Shown here piece after piece: positions 38,843 to 47,750 of a stretch of DNA of 64,000 nucleotides. Under the pieces are notes generated by a model that was given only the letters and a program-made list of their open reading frames with translations, had not been told where the DNA came from and ran no database searches. Origin of the DNA: DASZFV01 sp035549075. GTDB taxonomy: Bacteria; Myxococcota_A; Polyangia; Fen-1088. Every line of letters begins with the position of its first letter. Within the stretch, counting starts at the first letter, position 1. The stretch spans positions 1-64,000 of the forward strand of contig DASZRT010000102.1 in assembly GCA_035549075.1 (NCBI GenBank), given 5' to 3'. A program made the position numbers and the translations under genes.

Positions 38843-39997
38843 TCACGCGACTGCGGGGCGCAGCGCGGCGGCCTTGCGGGCGACCTTCGAAGACTCGGCT
38901 GTCGCGAAGGTCGGCGGCACGGCGTCGTTCAGCGGCACGAGGTGCGCGCGGAAGACGTCGTGGCCGTGCTCGAGCGTGCGGTGAACGATGCTGGCGCGCG
39001 CGGCCTCGCGCGAGCACTTCACGGCGCGCTGGCAGGCGGCGAGCAGGTCGGTGTCGATCGCGCCGCTCAGGCCTTCCTTGACGAGGTCCACGGGGCCGGG
39101 CGCCGGCACCGACGCGACGGGCAGGCCGGCCGCGAAGGCCTCGAGGATGACGTTGCCGAAGGTCTCGGTCTTCGACGGGAAGACGAAGCAGTCGGCGCTC
39201 GCGAAGTGCGCGGCCAGCTCCTCGCCGTAACGGTAGCCGCGCCACACGACGTCGGGGAAGCGGCGCGCGAGCTCTTCGCGCGAGGGGCCGTCGCCGACGA
39301 CGACCTTCGTGCCCGGCAGCGGCAGCGCGAAGAAGTCTTCCAGGCTCTTCTCGACGGCGACGCGGCCGACGTACAGCCAGATGGGGCCGGGCAGGCCGGC
39401 GTAGACGTCGCCCGAGCGGTGGCGCGGGTGGAAGAGGTTGGCGTCGACGCCGCGCGGCCAGTGGATGAGCTGCTTGCCCACGCGGCGCTCCTTGAGCTCG
39501 GCGAGCAACGTCTGCGAGCTGACGAGCGTGTGCTCGGCCTTGTCGTGGAACCAGCGCACGACCTTGTAGCCCCACTCGAGCGGCACGGGCGCGCGCGCGC
39601 TCACGTACTCGGCGTAGCGCGTGTGAAAGCTCGTCGTGAAGCGGAGGTTCTGGCGGCGGAGCCAGCCGACCGTCCAGAAGCCGAGCGGGCCCTCGGTCGC
39701 GACGTGGACGGCGTCGGGCGCGAAGTCGCGGATGCGCTTCGTGGCCTTCCACGGATCGGTGGCGACACGGATCTCGGGGTACGACGGCAGCGGCATCGTG
39801 CGGTGGCTGTCGGGCGCGACCACCATGACCTCGATCCCTCGGCTCTCGAGGCTGCGCACGAGCCGTCCCAGGGTGAGCGCGACGCCGTTCGTCTGCGGCT
39901 TCCAGGCGTCGGTCACGAGCGCGAGGCGCCGTGGCTCGAAACCTCCGAACGAGAGCAGGCGATTGGCTGCAACCTGTCCAACGTTGATGTTCAGCAC
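38843..39997 (-). CDS. GT4-family glycosyltransferase (alpha-mannosyltransferase-like)
   Basis: The 384-residue GT-B fold protein has RLALVTDAWKPQTNGVALTL at the N-terminus, VHVATEGPLGFW, TTSFHTRYAEYV and WLYVGRVAVEKSLEDFF. The C-terminal nucleotide-sugar motif is SKTETFGNVILEAFAAGLPV. This set matches GDP-mannose-dependent mannosyltransferases of the MgtA/PimB type that build glycolipids. The sugar and acceptor are not certain. The start is GTG at 39997. It ends 19 bp from the convergent psd gene. The 145 bp before its start hold nothing recognised. Confidence 0.9.
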   Translation of the reverse strand: MLNINVGQVAANRLLSFGGFEPRRLALVTDAWKPQTNGVALTLGRLVRSLESRGIEVMVVAPDSHRTMPLPSYPEIRVATDPWKATKRIRDFAPDAVHVATEGPLGFWTVGWLRRQNLRFTTSFHTRYAEYVSARAPVPLEWGYKVVRWFHDKAEHTLVSSQTLLAELKERRVGKQLIHWPRGVDANLFHPRHRSGDVYAGLPGPIWLYVGRVAVEKSLEDFFALPLPGTKVVVGDGPSREELARRFPDVVWRGYRYGEELAAHFASADCFVFPSKTETFGNVILEAFAAGLPVASVPAPGPVDLVKEGLSGAIDTDLLAACQRAVKCSREAARASIVHRTLEHGHDVFRAHLVPLNDAVPPTFATAESSKVARKAAALRPAVA

Positions 39998-40142
39998 GCG
40001 AACATCGTATTCGGCGCCCTCAACAGGAACGTGGCGCGGAAGTCAAAACACGGTGGTGATACGACGACAATTGCAGGGAGCGGGCGTGACGCCAATGTGA
40101 CACGGAGATCTCAGATCCGTGTCGTGCGGCGCGAGAGCGTCG

Positions 40143-41738
40143 TCAGAAGGTCTGCGTGGCGAGGTTGCTCTCGGGCGCCCAGTGATCGGCGTTGTGCCCC
40201 GCGAAGGCGCGCAACGTCTCGAAGCCGTCGGCCGTCGTCGCGCCCATGACGAGCACGCGGTGGTCCTTGGCGAACGGGCTGGCGCCAACGAAGCGATAGA
40301 CCGGCGCCTTCGGTGCGCCCGCGACGCCCGACGCGAGCGCGTTGAGCGGCGCCGCGCCGACGAGCACGAGATCGAAGCGGGCCTTCTCGTCGTCGGTGAC
40401 CTCGGTGTCGGCCTTGACGGCGAAATGCGCCGACACGCCCGGCCCCCAATCGGCCAGGGCCGACGCGAGCGCGCGCGCCGACGCGACGACGTCGGGCGCG
40501 CCGTGCGTGCCGTAGACGTAGAGGTGCGGGCGCTCGCGCGGCGCGCTCTTACCGAACAGACCCACGACGCCGACGTCGCCCGGCGTGTGCTTGCGCGCGG
40601 CGCGCGGCGCCTTCGGGTCGCGTTTGATCGACGCCAGCGTCTTCAACAGCTTCGCGCCTTCATAAGCCGGCACCCACGCGTGGTGATCGACGCCGGGGTA
40701 CTCGGTGTACGTCACCGTCTTGCCGAGCCAGCCCAGCGCCTTGAAGCGCGCGGCCATGCGTCTCGACTGTTCGACGGGCACGACGGGATCGGCGTCGCCG
40801 TGAAACATGAAGACGCGCAGGTGCTCGGCGTTCTCTGCCAGCGCGACGGGCGACGCCGCGTCGAGCGCCGCGAGGTCGTAGCGCTTCGTCATCGACGGCT
40901 CGATCCACTTGCGCGCGTCGGTGATCGCGCAGACGGGCGCCAGCGCCGAGAACAGCTCGGGGTGGGTCAGGCCGATCTGCCAGGTGCCGCCGCCGCCCAT
41001 CGACAGGCCCGTGAGGGCGATGCGCTCGGCGTCGACCTTGTAGGCGCGGCGCACGTCGGCGATCACGCGCAGCACGTCCTCGCCGCCGAGGCCGTCGTAG
41101 CCCGCGACCTCGCCGCGGCCGAACGGCGCGACGACGATCGCCGGAACGTCGGGGAACGTGAGGTCGTTGCGCGAGGCGTCCTCGTCGCTCTCGCCGGGGC
41201 GGTTGTCGAAGCCGAACACGCGCTGGAGCATCTGCCGGTGATCGGAGTGCGCGCCGTGGAGCGCGACGACGAGCGGCCACGCGCGCGCGCCGTCGTAAGC
41301 GGTCGGCACGTAGATCGAATACGGCTGCAGCGTCCCGTCCCACTCGGAGCGGTAGGCCTTCACGAAGGCGCCGCGCGCGTAGTCGTAGGGATCTTCACCG
41401 CCCGAGAGCACGTCGGCGTAGGCGCGTGCCGTGTCGAGCGTGCGGCGCGCGAGCGCCAGGTCGCGGCCCGCGTCGAGCACGTGCGCGCGGAAGGCGTCGG
41501 CGTCTTCGACGAGTCGCTCGATCGAAGGCAGGCTGATGGCGCGCGAGACGTCGGACAACGTCGCGGCGCGCGCGCGCGCGATCGAGGCGACGGCGGCGGC
41601 GCGGCGCGCGTCGAGATCGGCCGCGGGCGATGCAGACGATGGCGCGGCGTCGGGCGGCGGTGCGACGGGCGGCGCGCTGCGCGCGCAGGCGCTCGCGAAC
41701 GCGATCGAAAGGACGGCCAGCTTCTTCGTCAATTTCAT
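40143..41738 (-). CDS. Lipoprotein alpha/beta hydrolase (PHB-depolymerase/feruloyl-esterase-like)
   Basis: The protein has 531 residues. The signal has lipobox AFASAC (Cys 18). A helical region comes first, then a hydrolase domain at about 125-385 with WPLVVALHGAHSDHRQM, nucleophile elbow GLSMGGGG, Asp in FMFHGDADPVVP and His in GVDHHAW. About 130 extra residues at the C-terminus form a second alpha/beta region of unknown role. It probably cleaves ester or peptide bonds outside the cytoplasm. It overlaps the upstream PEGA kinase gene by 4 bp (ATGA). Confidence 0.85.
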   Translation of the reverse strand: MKLTKKLAVLSIAFASACARSAPPVAPPPDAAPSSASPAADLDARRAAAVASIARARAATLSDVSRAISLPSIERLVEDADAFRAHVLDAGRDLALARRTLDTARAYADVLSGGEDPYDYARGAFVKAYRSEWDGTLQPYSIYVPTAYDGARAWPLVVALHGAHSDHRQMLQRVFGFDNRPGESDEDASRNDLTFPDVPAIVVAPFGRGEVAGYDGLGGEDVLRVIADVRRAYKVDAERIALTGLSMGGGGTWQIGLTHPELFSALAPVCAITDARKWIEPSMTKRYDLAALDAASPVALAENAEHLRVFMFHGDADPVVPVEQSRRMAARFKALGWLGKTVTYTEYPGVDHHAWVPAYEGAKLLKTLASIKRDPKAPRAARKHTPGDVGVVGLFGKSAPRERPHLYVYGTHGAPDVVASARALASALADWGPGVSAHFAVKADTEVTDDEKARFDLVLVGAAPLNALASGVAGAPKAPVYRFVGASPFAKDHRVLVMGATTADGFETLRAFAGHNADHWAPESNLATQTF

Positions 41739-43789
41739 CTGTGTGGCGTGAAGAACGAGCGTTTGCGCGCGGCGGGCGCGGGCTTCTTCTTCTTGAGCGC
41801 GACCGCGACCTTGCGATCCTTCGTGCCGATGACGGCGACGCGCCGGCTCACGGGCTCGAAGCCCGCCTTCACGAACGTCAGCTCGTAGGTGAGCCCCGCG
41901 CGAAAGTGCAGGTTGATGGGCGAGCGCCCCAAGACCTGGCCCTTCGTGCGCACGACGGCGCCCACGGGCGTCGTCGTGATGTGCAGGATCGCCGTCGCGG
42001 GCTTCGGCGGCGCCTTCGCCTTCGCGGCCGCCTTCGCGCCGCCCTTCGTCTCGGACGTGGGCTCGCGCTTCGGTGGCTCGGCGGCCTTCTCGGGCTCGGC
42101 GCCGTCCGCGCCGATCACGGCCTGCTCGGCGTTGGGCACCGCCTTCTTCAGCAGCTCTTCTTCTTCCTGATCGTCGTCGTCGTCTTCTTCTTTTTTCGCG
42201 GCGACGACCGTGTCGGCGGCAACCGCGTCGGGCTTCGCCACCGCCGCATCAGCCGCGGCCGCAGGCACGTTCGCCGCGACCGCTTCTTTCGCAGGCGCTT
42301 CGACCACCGCCGCGCGCGCGTCGACCACCGGCGCCGTCACGACCTTCTTCGGCTCGGGCGGCGGCGTCGGCGCCGGAACCACCACCGGCTTCGGCGGCCC
42401 TTCGAGCGCGCCCGCCGCGCCGTCGTCGCCGAGCCCGAGCTTCTTCGCGACGCCTTGCTCTTCGACCCACGCGATGAGGTAGCGCCCGCCCACGACGGCC
42501 GCCAGCGCGAAGAACGCGCCGAACCAAAAGCCCGCGAGCCGTCGCCGCGGCTTCCCGATCGAGCCCGTGACGGCGGCGGGCGGCGGCGACACGGGGCCCG
42601 GCGTGCCCGCGCGTCCGCCCGTCGCGCGATCGATCGTCGTGCGCGGCGAAGAGGGAGACGCCGGCGCGCCCTCGACGGGAACCGGCGGCGGCGTGAGCCT
42701 CCCGCCGGGCCCCGTCGCCGCGATCTCCGTCATGCCGACGGCCGTGCCCGAGACCTCGTCGAGCTCGAAGGACGTACCCGCCGACAGATCCGTCCCGAGC
42801 TCGTCCTTGATGATGCCGCTCGTGTCGATGCGCTTCTTGCCGTTGCTCTCGACGTGATCGCGCCGCCCGAGCTGCTCGAGCCACAGCTTGAGCTCGGTCT
42901 GCCCCGCCGATTGGAAGTCGTTGCGCAAGACGCGCTCGAGGTCGATCAGCATCTCGTCGGCCGTCTGGTACCGATCGCCCGGCGACGGCCGCATCGCGCG
43001 CATGATGATCGTCGAGACCGGCGCGCTCACCGACGCCTTGACCGTCTCGGGCGCCGCGAACTCACCCTTCTGCACCTTCAACAGCTGCTCGAGATCGGTC
43101 GCCCCTTCGAACGGCAGCCGCTCGGTCATCATGCGGTAGAGCAGCGACCCCACCGAGAAGATGTCCGAGCGCTTGTCGATGCCGACGCCCAGCGCCTGCT
43201 CGGGCGACATGTATGCGACCTTGCCCTTGATGACGCCGGCCGCGGTGATCTCGCGCTTCTGCTGCGCCTTCGCGATGCCGAAGTCGGCGAGCTTCACCTC
43301 GCCCTGCTCGCTGATGAGCACGTTGTTGGGCGAGATGTCCCGGTGGACGATGCCCAGCGGCCGCCCGTCGCGCGTCTTGCCGTGCGCGTAGGCCAGCGCG
43401 CGGCACACGACGGTCGTGACGTACAGCGCGAGGGCCGGCGGCCACGCCATGTTGGCGGCGTAGGCGCGCTGCAAGATGCGCTCGAGGTCCCACCCGTCGA
43501 CCAGCTCCATGACGAGGAACGTGCGGTTGCCCGCGACGCCGAGGTCGAGCACCTGCACGATGTTGCTGTGCTGGAGGGTCATCGAGATGTGACCCTCGTC
43601 GAGCAGCATGTTGCGGAACTGCGGGTCCGCCGAGAACTGCGTGAGGATGCGCTTGAGGACGACGGGCTTCTGGAAGCCCTCGGCGCCGTGCTGCACGGCC
43701 GAGAAGATTTCGGCCATCCCGCCGTCGGCGAGCTTGCCCAAGATCGTATAGCGGCCGTGGCGCGCCATTCGGCGCCGAGAGCGTACCAT
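41735..43789 (-). CDS. Transmembrane Ser/Thr kinase with PEGA domain
   Basis: This 684-residue protein has a kinase domain at about 14-290: LADGGMAEIF, K46, HRDISPNN (149-156), DFG (169-171) and MSPEQ. A Pro/Thr-rich linker leads to a transmembrane helix (about 428-450, GFWFGAFFALAAVVGGRYLI). A long Ala/Pro/Glu/Lys-rich periplasmic stretch (with KKEEDDDDDQEEEE) follows. The C-terminal PEGA domain (ILHITTTPVGAVVRTKG ... GRSPINLHFRAG) probably binds the envelope. A second in-frame ATG at 43768 is possible. It is divergent from malQ with only 24 bp between starts. Confidence 0.93.
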   Translation of the reverse strand: MVRSRRRMARHGRYTILGKLADGGMAEIFSAVQHGAEGFQKPVVLKRILTQFSADPQFRNMLLDEGHISMTLQHSNIVQVLDLGVAGNRTFLVMELVDGWDLERILQRAYAANMAWPPALALYVTTVVCRALAYAHGKTRDGRPLGIVHRDISPNNVLISEQGEVKLADFGIAKAQQKREITAAGVIKGKVAYMSPEQALGVGIDKRSDIFSVGSLLYRMMTERLPFEGATDLEQLLKVQKGEFAAPETVKASVSAPVSTIIMRAMRPSPGDRYQTADEMLIDLERVLRNDFQSAGQTELKLWLEQLGRRDHVESNGKKRIDTSGIIKDELGTDLSAGTSFELDEVSGTAVGMTEIAATGPGGRLTPPPVPVEGAPASPSSPRTTIDRATGGRAGTPGPVSPPPAAVTGSIGKPRRRLAGFWFGAFFALAAVVGGRYLIAWVEEQGVAKKLGLGDDGAAGALEGPPKPVVVPAPTPPPEPKKVVTAPVVDARAAVVEAPAKEAVAANVPAAAADAAVAKPDAVAADTVVAAKKEEDDDDDQEEEELLKKAVPNAEQAVIGADGAEPEKAAEPPKREPTSETKGGAKAAAKAKAPPKPATAILHITTTPVGAVVRTKGQVLGRSPINLHFRAGLTYELTFVKAGFEPVSRRVAVIGTKDRKVAVALKKKKPAPAARKRSFFTPHR

Positions 43790-43813
43790 TTATCGTAGGC
43801 TTCCAACCCACAC

Positions 43814-45676
43814 ATGCCGGCTGATCGCTTCGGAATCACGAACCGCTACTTTGACGCCCAGGGGAAGGAGCACGTCACCACGCCCGAGACGCGGGCCGCG
43901 CTGCTCGCGGCCATGGGCGTGCCTCCGGAAAAGAAAGACGAGGACATCGCCGGCACGGCCGACGACGCCGTCCGCGTCGTGATCGCGGGCGCACCCGCCG
44001 ACAAGCGCGCGCTGGCGACGCCCGTTGAAATCAAGCTGGAAGACGGCTCGTCACGCACGGCCGAGGGCTTTCTCCCCGAGGATTTGCCGCTCGGCTACCA
44101 CCACATGCGCGCGCGCGACGGACGCGAATCGACGCTCATCGTCGCGCCCGCGGCTTGCCACCTTCCTGACGATCTGAAGACATGGGGTTGGGCGGCGCAG
44201 GTGTACGCCGCGCGCTCGCGCTCGAGCTGGGGCATCGGCGATCTCGCCGATCTCGCGCGCCTCGGGCGCTGGACGCGCGGCCTCGGCGCCGGCGTCCTCA
44301 TGACGAACCCGCTGTCGGCGCCGACGCCTGTGCCGCTCATCGAGCCGTCGCCCTACTACCCGTCGAGCCGGCGCTTTCGCAACCCGCTCTATTTGAGGAT
44401 CGAGGACGTGCCCGGGTGGGCGTCGCTCGGCGCCGAGGGCGAGCGCCTCGCCAACGCGGGCCGCGCGCTCAACCGCGACCGCAAGATCGATCGCGACGCC
44501 GTCTTCCGCTTGAAGATGGAGGCGCTCGACAAGCTGCACGGAAAGTCGACGGGCGACGCCGGCTTCGAACGCTACTGGCACGAGCAGGGCGTCGCGCTCA
44601 CCGACTTCGCGACCTACTGCGCGCTGGCCGAAAAACACGGCAAGGATTGGCGGCGCTGGCCCGGCGAGGTGCGCCGCCCCGACGGCGACGGCGCGCGCGC
44701 CTTCCGCGAGGCGAACGCGCCGCGCGTGCGCTTTCACGCCTGGGTGCAGTGGCTGCTCGACGCGCAGCTCGCGACCGCGGCGAAGGAGATCGCGCTCGTG
44801 GGCGACTTGCCGATCGGCATCGACGTCGCGGGCGCCGACGCGTGGTGCTGGCAGGACTTCCTGGCCGACGGGGTGTCGGTGGGCGCGCCGCCCGACGAGT
44901 TCAGCGCGAGCGGCCAAGACTGGGGCCTGACGCCGTTCGTGCCGCACCGCCTGCGCGCCGACGGCTATCGGCCGTTCATCGAGACGATCCGCGCGATGCT
45001 GAGCCACACGGGCGGACTGCGCATCGACCACGTCATGGGCCTGTTTCGGCTGTTCTGGATCCCGCGCGCGGGCGGGCAAGGCGCGAAGGGCGGCGCCTAC
45101 GTGCGCGCGCGCGCCGAGGAGTTGCTGGCGATCGTCGCGCTCGAGAGCGTGCGCGCCAAGGCCTTCATCGTCGGCGAGGATCTCGGCACCGTCGAGGACG
45201 GCGTGCGCGAGACGCTCGCGCAGCAGAAGATGCTCTCGTACCGGTTGTTGTACTTCGAGCCCGTGCCGCCGAAGGAGTTCCCCGAGCTGGCGCTCTCGAG
45301 CGTGACGACGCACGACCTCGCGACGATCGCGGGCCTGTGGTCGGGCCGCGACGTCGAAGACCAAAAGCGCATCGGCCTGCAACCGAACGAGGCCGGCATG
45401 AAGTCGCTGCGCGAGAAGATCGCCGCCGCGTCGGGCGTCGCCGCCAACGCGCCCGTCGAACGAGCGATCGAGAAGACCTACGCCGCGCTCGCGCAGGCGC
45501 CGTCACGCGTGTTGCTCGCGACGCTCGACGACGCCCTCGCCGTCCCCGAGCGCCCCAACATGCCCGGCACCGTCAACGAGTGGCCCAACTGGTCCCTCGC
45601 GCTGCCCCAACCCTTGGAAGACATCGAGACCGCCGACCTGCCGAAGAAGGTCGCGGCCACGCTGACGCGCGCATGA
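43814..45676 (+). CDS. malQ: 4-alpha-glucanotransferase (amylomaltase)
   Basis: The 620-residue GH77 protein has an N-terminal beta region (1-115), then the barrel: WGWAAQVYAARSRSSWGIGD, VGDLPIGIDVAGADAW, LRIDHVMGLFRLFWIP and VGEDLGTVEDGV. The Asp nucleophile (RIDHVMG) and acid/base Glu (GEDLG) are present. It transfers glucan chains in glycogen or maltodextrin metabolism. It overlaps the next gene by 4 bp (ATGA). No other glycogen genes are adjacent. Confidence 0.95.
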   Translation: MPADRFGITNRYFDAQGKEHVTTPETRAALLAAMGVPPEKKDEDIAGTADDAVRVVIAGAPADKRALATPVEIKLEDGSSRTAEGFLPEDLPLGYHHMRARDGRESTLIVAPAACHLPDDLKTWGWAAQVYAARSRSSWGIGDLADLARLGRWTRGLGAGVLMTNPLSAPTPVPLIEPSPYYPSSRRFRNPLYLRIEDVPGWASLGAEGERLANAGRALNRDRKIDRDAVFRLKMEALDKLHGKSTGDAGFERYWHEQGVALTDFATYCALAEKHGKDWRRWPGEVRRPDGDGARAFREANAPRVRFHAWVQWLLDAQLATAAKEIALVGDLPIGIDVAGADAWCWQDFLADGVSVGAPPDEFSASGQDWGLTPFVPHRLRADGYRPFIETIRAMLSHTGGLRIDHVMGLFRLFWIPRAGGQGAKGGAYVRARAEELLAIVALESVRAKAFIVGEDLGTVEDGVRETLAQQKMLSYRLLYFEPVPPKEFPELALSSVTTHDLATIAGLWSGRDVEDQKRIGLQPNEAGMKSLREKIAAASGVAANAPVERAIEKTYAALAQAPSRVLLATLDDALAVPERPNMPGTVNEWPNWSLALPQPLEDIETADLPKKVAATLTRA

Positions 45677-46116
45677 CCCTCGCGCGCGTCGGACTGGGCC
45701 TCGTCGTCATGGCCGCGCTCGTCGCGCCCGCGCGCGCCGAGGCCCCCGACCTCGAAGGCCGCTGGATCGCCAAGGCCGCGGACGGCCGCGTCCTCGCCGG
45801 CTGGTGGTCCGCCACCGTCGATCCGAAAACGCCCGACGTCGCGCTCGGCACGTGGAAGGCCTACGACACGGCCGGGCACGTCGTCTCCGAGGGCACGTGG
45901 TCAGCGCGCAAGGCCGCGAAGCAGTGGCGAGGCGCGTGGGCCGCGCGCGTCCTCGGCGGCGGCGACGCGAACGGCACCTGGACCGCCGACGACGCGACCG
46001 TCGCCGGCGCGAAGACCTTCGCCGACATGCTGATGCTCGGCACGAAGAGAGAGATCGGCGGCACCTGGCGCGCGGGCCACACGCGCGGCCGCTGGTGGTT
46101 CAAGCCGAGGCCGTGA
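45673..46116 (+). CDS. Small exported protein of unknown function
   Basis: This 147-residue protein has an N-terminal signal peptide (GLGLVVMAALVAPARAEA). The rest is beta-rich with repeated Trp (GRWIAKAADGRVLAGWW, GTWKAYDTAGHVVSEGTW, GTWRAGHTRGRWWF), suggesting a small barrel of repeating G-T-W strands. The ATG overlaps the malQ stop. No family was recognised. Confidence 0.7.
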   Translation: MTLARVGLGLVVMAALVAPARAEAPDLEGRWIAKAADGRVLAGWWSATVDPKTPDVALGTWKAYDTAGHVVSEGTWSARKAAKQWRGAWAARVLGGGDANGTWTADDATVAGAKTFADMLMLGTKREIGGTWRAGHTRGRWWFKPRP

Positions 46117-46123
46117 TGGGCGC

Positions 46124-47689
46124 TCAGCGCGGCAACGGCGTCGAGAACAACGCCTCGTGCTCGCGCTCGAGCTTCTCGAGCGAAATCGACGAGCGCCGCG
46201 CGCGGTAGAACCGGCCCAGCTCGCGCCACGCGTCTTCGCTCTTCGGATCGGTGAGCAGGACGTGGTGGAAGTGCTTCTCGGCGTCGGCGTCGTGGTGCGC
46301 GCCGGCGTCGAGGCGACCGAGCACGAGGTGCGCGACCTCGGCGTCTCGATCCTTCGCGAGCGCCGCCTCGCAGCGGCGTCGCGCCTCGACGACCTGCTTC
46401 GCGGCCGCGGCGCGCTCGCACGCGATCACTTCGCGCCCTGCGCTCTCGGGGAATGACTTGGCGAGCGCCGCCTCGGCGGTCGCCGCCGCGTCCGCGTCGC
46501 CCGCCTCGACGGCGCGGATCGCGGCGCCGTACGCGGCGACGTAGCTCGGCTCGGCGTCCGTCGAAACACCGAAGGTCGCGGCGTTGGCGGGAAGCGCGGC
46601 GCGCGCGCGTCCCGCCCCGACGTCGGCGAGCAGCGCGTTCACCTGCGGCGAGCGGCGATCGGCCGTCGCGAGGAGCGCCTCGGCCTTCGAGAACGCACCC
46701 TCGGCGGCAGCGGCCCCGGCGAGCTCGAGCGCCGTCGATGCAGCGGGCGGTGGAGGCGTCTTCGCGCCGTCGCGTCGCGCGCGCAACAAGCCGGTGAGCT
46801 GCGCGCGATCAGCGTCGGAGCCCTCTTCTCGCGGCGCGGACGCGACGAGCGCGAGGAGCTCCTTCGTCTCGGGGAACGGTTCCGTGCGCGCGGCGAGCCG
46901 GCGGTCGAGCACCGTCTCGATGAGGCGCTTCTCGAAGTCGGTGAACGCGCTCTGATGCGGATCGTAAGCCGGGTTCATGACCAGCGTCGGATCGTCGACG
47001 TGCATCGCGCCGAGCGCGTGCGCCCACTCGTGCAGGAAGACGACCACCTCTTTGTGCGCCTTGCGATCGTCGTAGAGCTGCTCGCGCTCCGACGCGGGCA
47101 GCATCTCGAACGCGCTGCCGAGCGCGCGCGCCTCTTCGGTGTCGTCCATCGCGCGCAGGACGAAGTGACGCGACGACGGCGTCGCCATGCCGATGGCGTG
47201 GATCGACGTCGCGACGCCGCGGAACGGCGTGACGAAGCCCACGACGAGGTCGACGTCGTGCGCGTCGTCGGCGCGGCGAAGCTCGTCGAGGACCGATTGA
47301 AGCCCGACACCCGCGTGGCCGACGTCCCAGTCGCGCGCGCTCTCGATCTCGAAGCGCACGCCGAACAGCGGGCCGACGACGGCGTCGACGCGATCGATCT
47401 GCTCGCGCACCTTCACCTGCCAGCGAAGCGCGCCGTGGCGGTAGTCGCGATCGGCGTAGACGCGCACCCGCACGACGCGCTCGGCGCGGCGCGCGCCCGA
47501 CAGCGGCGTTCGATCGAGCTGCACGGGCGCGAGCTCGCGCGCCCGCTCGCGCCCGCGCGTCACGGGCAGCTTCCAACCGCCGAAGTCGAAGAGGCCTGGG
47601 CCCTTCTTGTCATCCTTGTTCTCGGCGCGCGCCGCCGCGAGCGCCGAGAACGCCACGAGCCCCGCCGCCCACGCGACCGACCTTCGCAC
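46124..47689 (-). CDS. Metzincin-like zinc metalloprotease with TPR-like tail
   Basis: About 521 residues from GTG 47689. An ATG at 47725 would add 12 residues before the signal. The signal peptide (SVAWAAGLVAFSALAAARA) is followed by a protease domain with the zinc site HEWAHALGAMHVDD (HExxHxxGxxH) and a Met-turn candidate in LVMNPAYDP. The C-terminal 200 residues are Ala-rich helical repeats (AYGAAIRAVEAGDADAAATA) of TPR type. It is probably periplasmic or surface-located. The substrate is unknown. Confidence 0.82.
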   Translation of the reverse strand: MRRSVAWAAGLVAFSALAAARAENKDDKKGPGLFDFGGWKLPVTRGRERARELAPVQLDRTPLSGARRAERVVRVRVYADRDYRHGALRWQVKVREQIDRVDAVVGPLFGVRFEIESARDWDVGHAGVGLQSVLDELRRADDAHDVDLVVGFVTPFRGVATSIHAIGMATPSSRHFVLRAMDDTEEARALGSAFEMLPASEREQLYDDRKAHKEVVVFLHEWAHALGAMHVDDPTLVMNPAYDPHQSAFTDFEKRLIETVLDRRLAARTEPFPETKELLALVASAPREEGSDADRAQLTGLLRARRDGAKTPPPPAASTALELAGAAAAEGAFSKAEALLATADRRSPQVNALLADVGAGRARAALPANAATFGVSTDAEPSYVAAYGAAIRAVEAGDADAAATAEAALAKSFPESAGREVIACERAAAAKQVVEARRRCEAALAKDRDAEVAHLVLGRLDAGAHHDADAEKHFHHVLLTDPKSEDAWRELGRFYRARRSSISLEKLEREHEALFSTPLPR

Positions 47690-47750
47690 GATGCGATGTT
47701 CGGCTCGCCCATGCCACGCTGCCAACGAACGAATTGCTTACAGCAGGCGC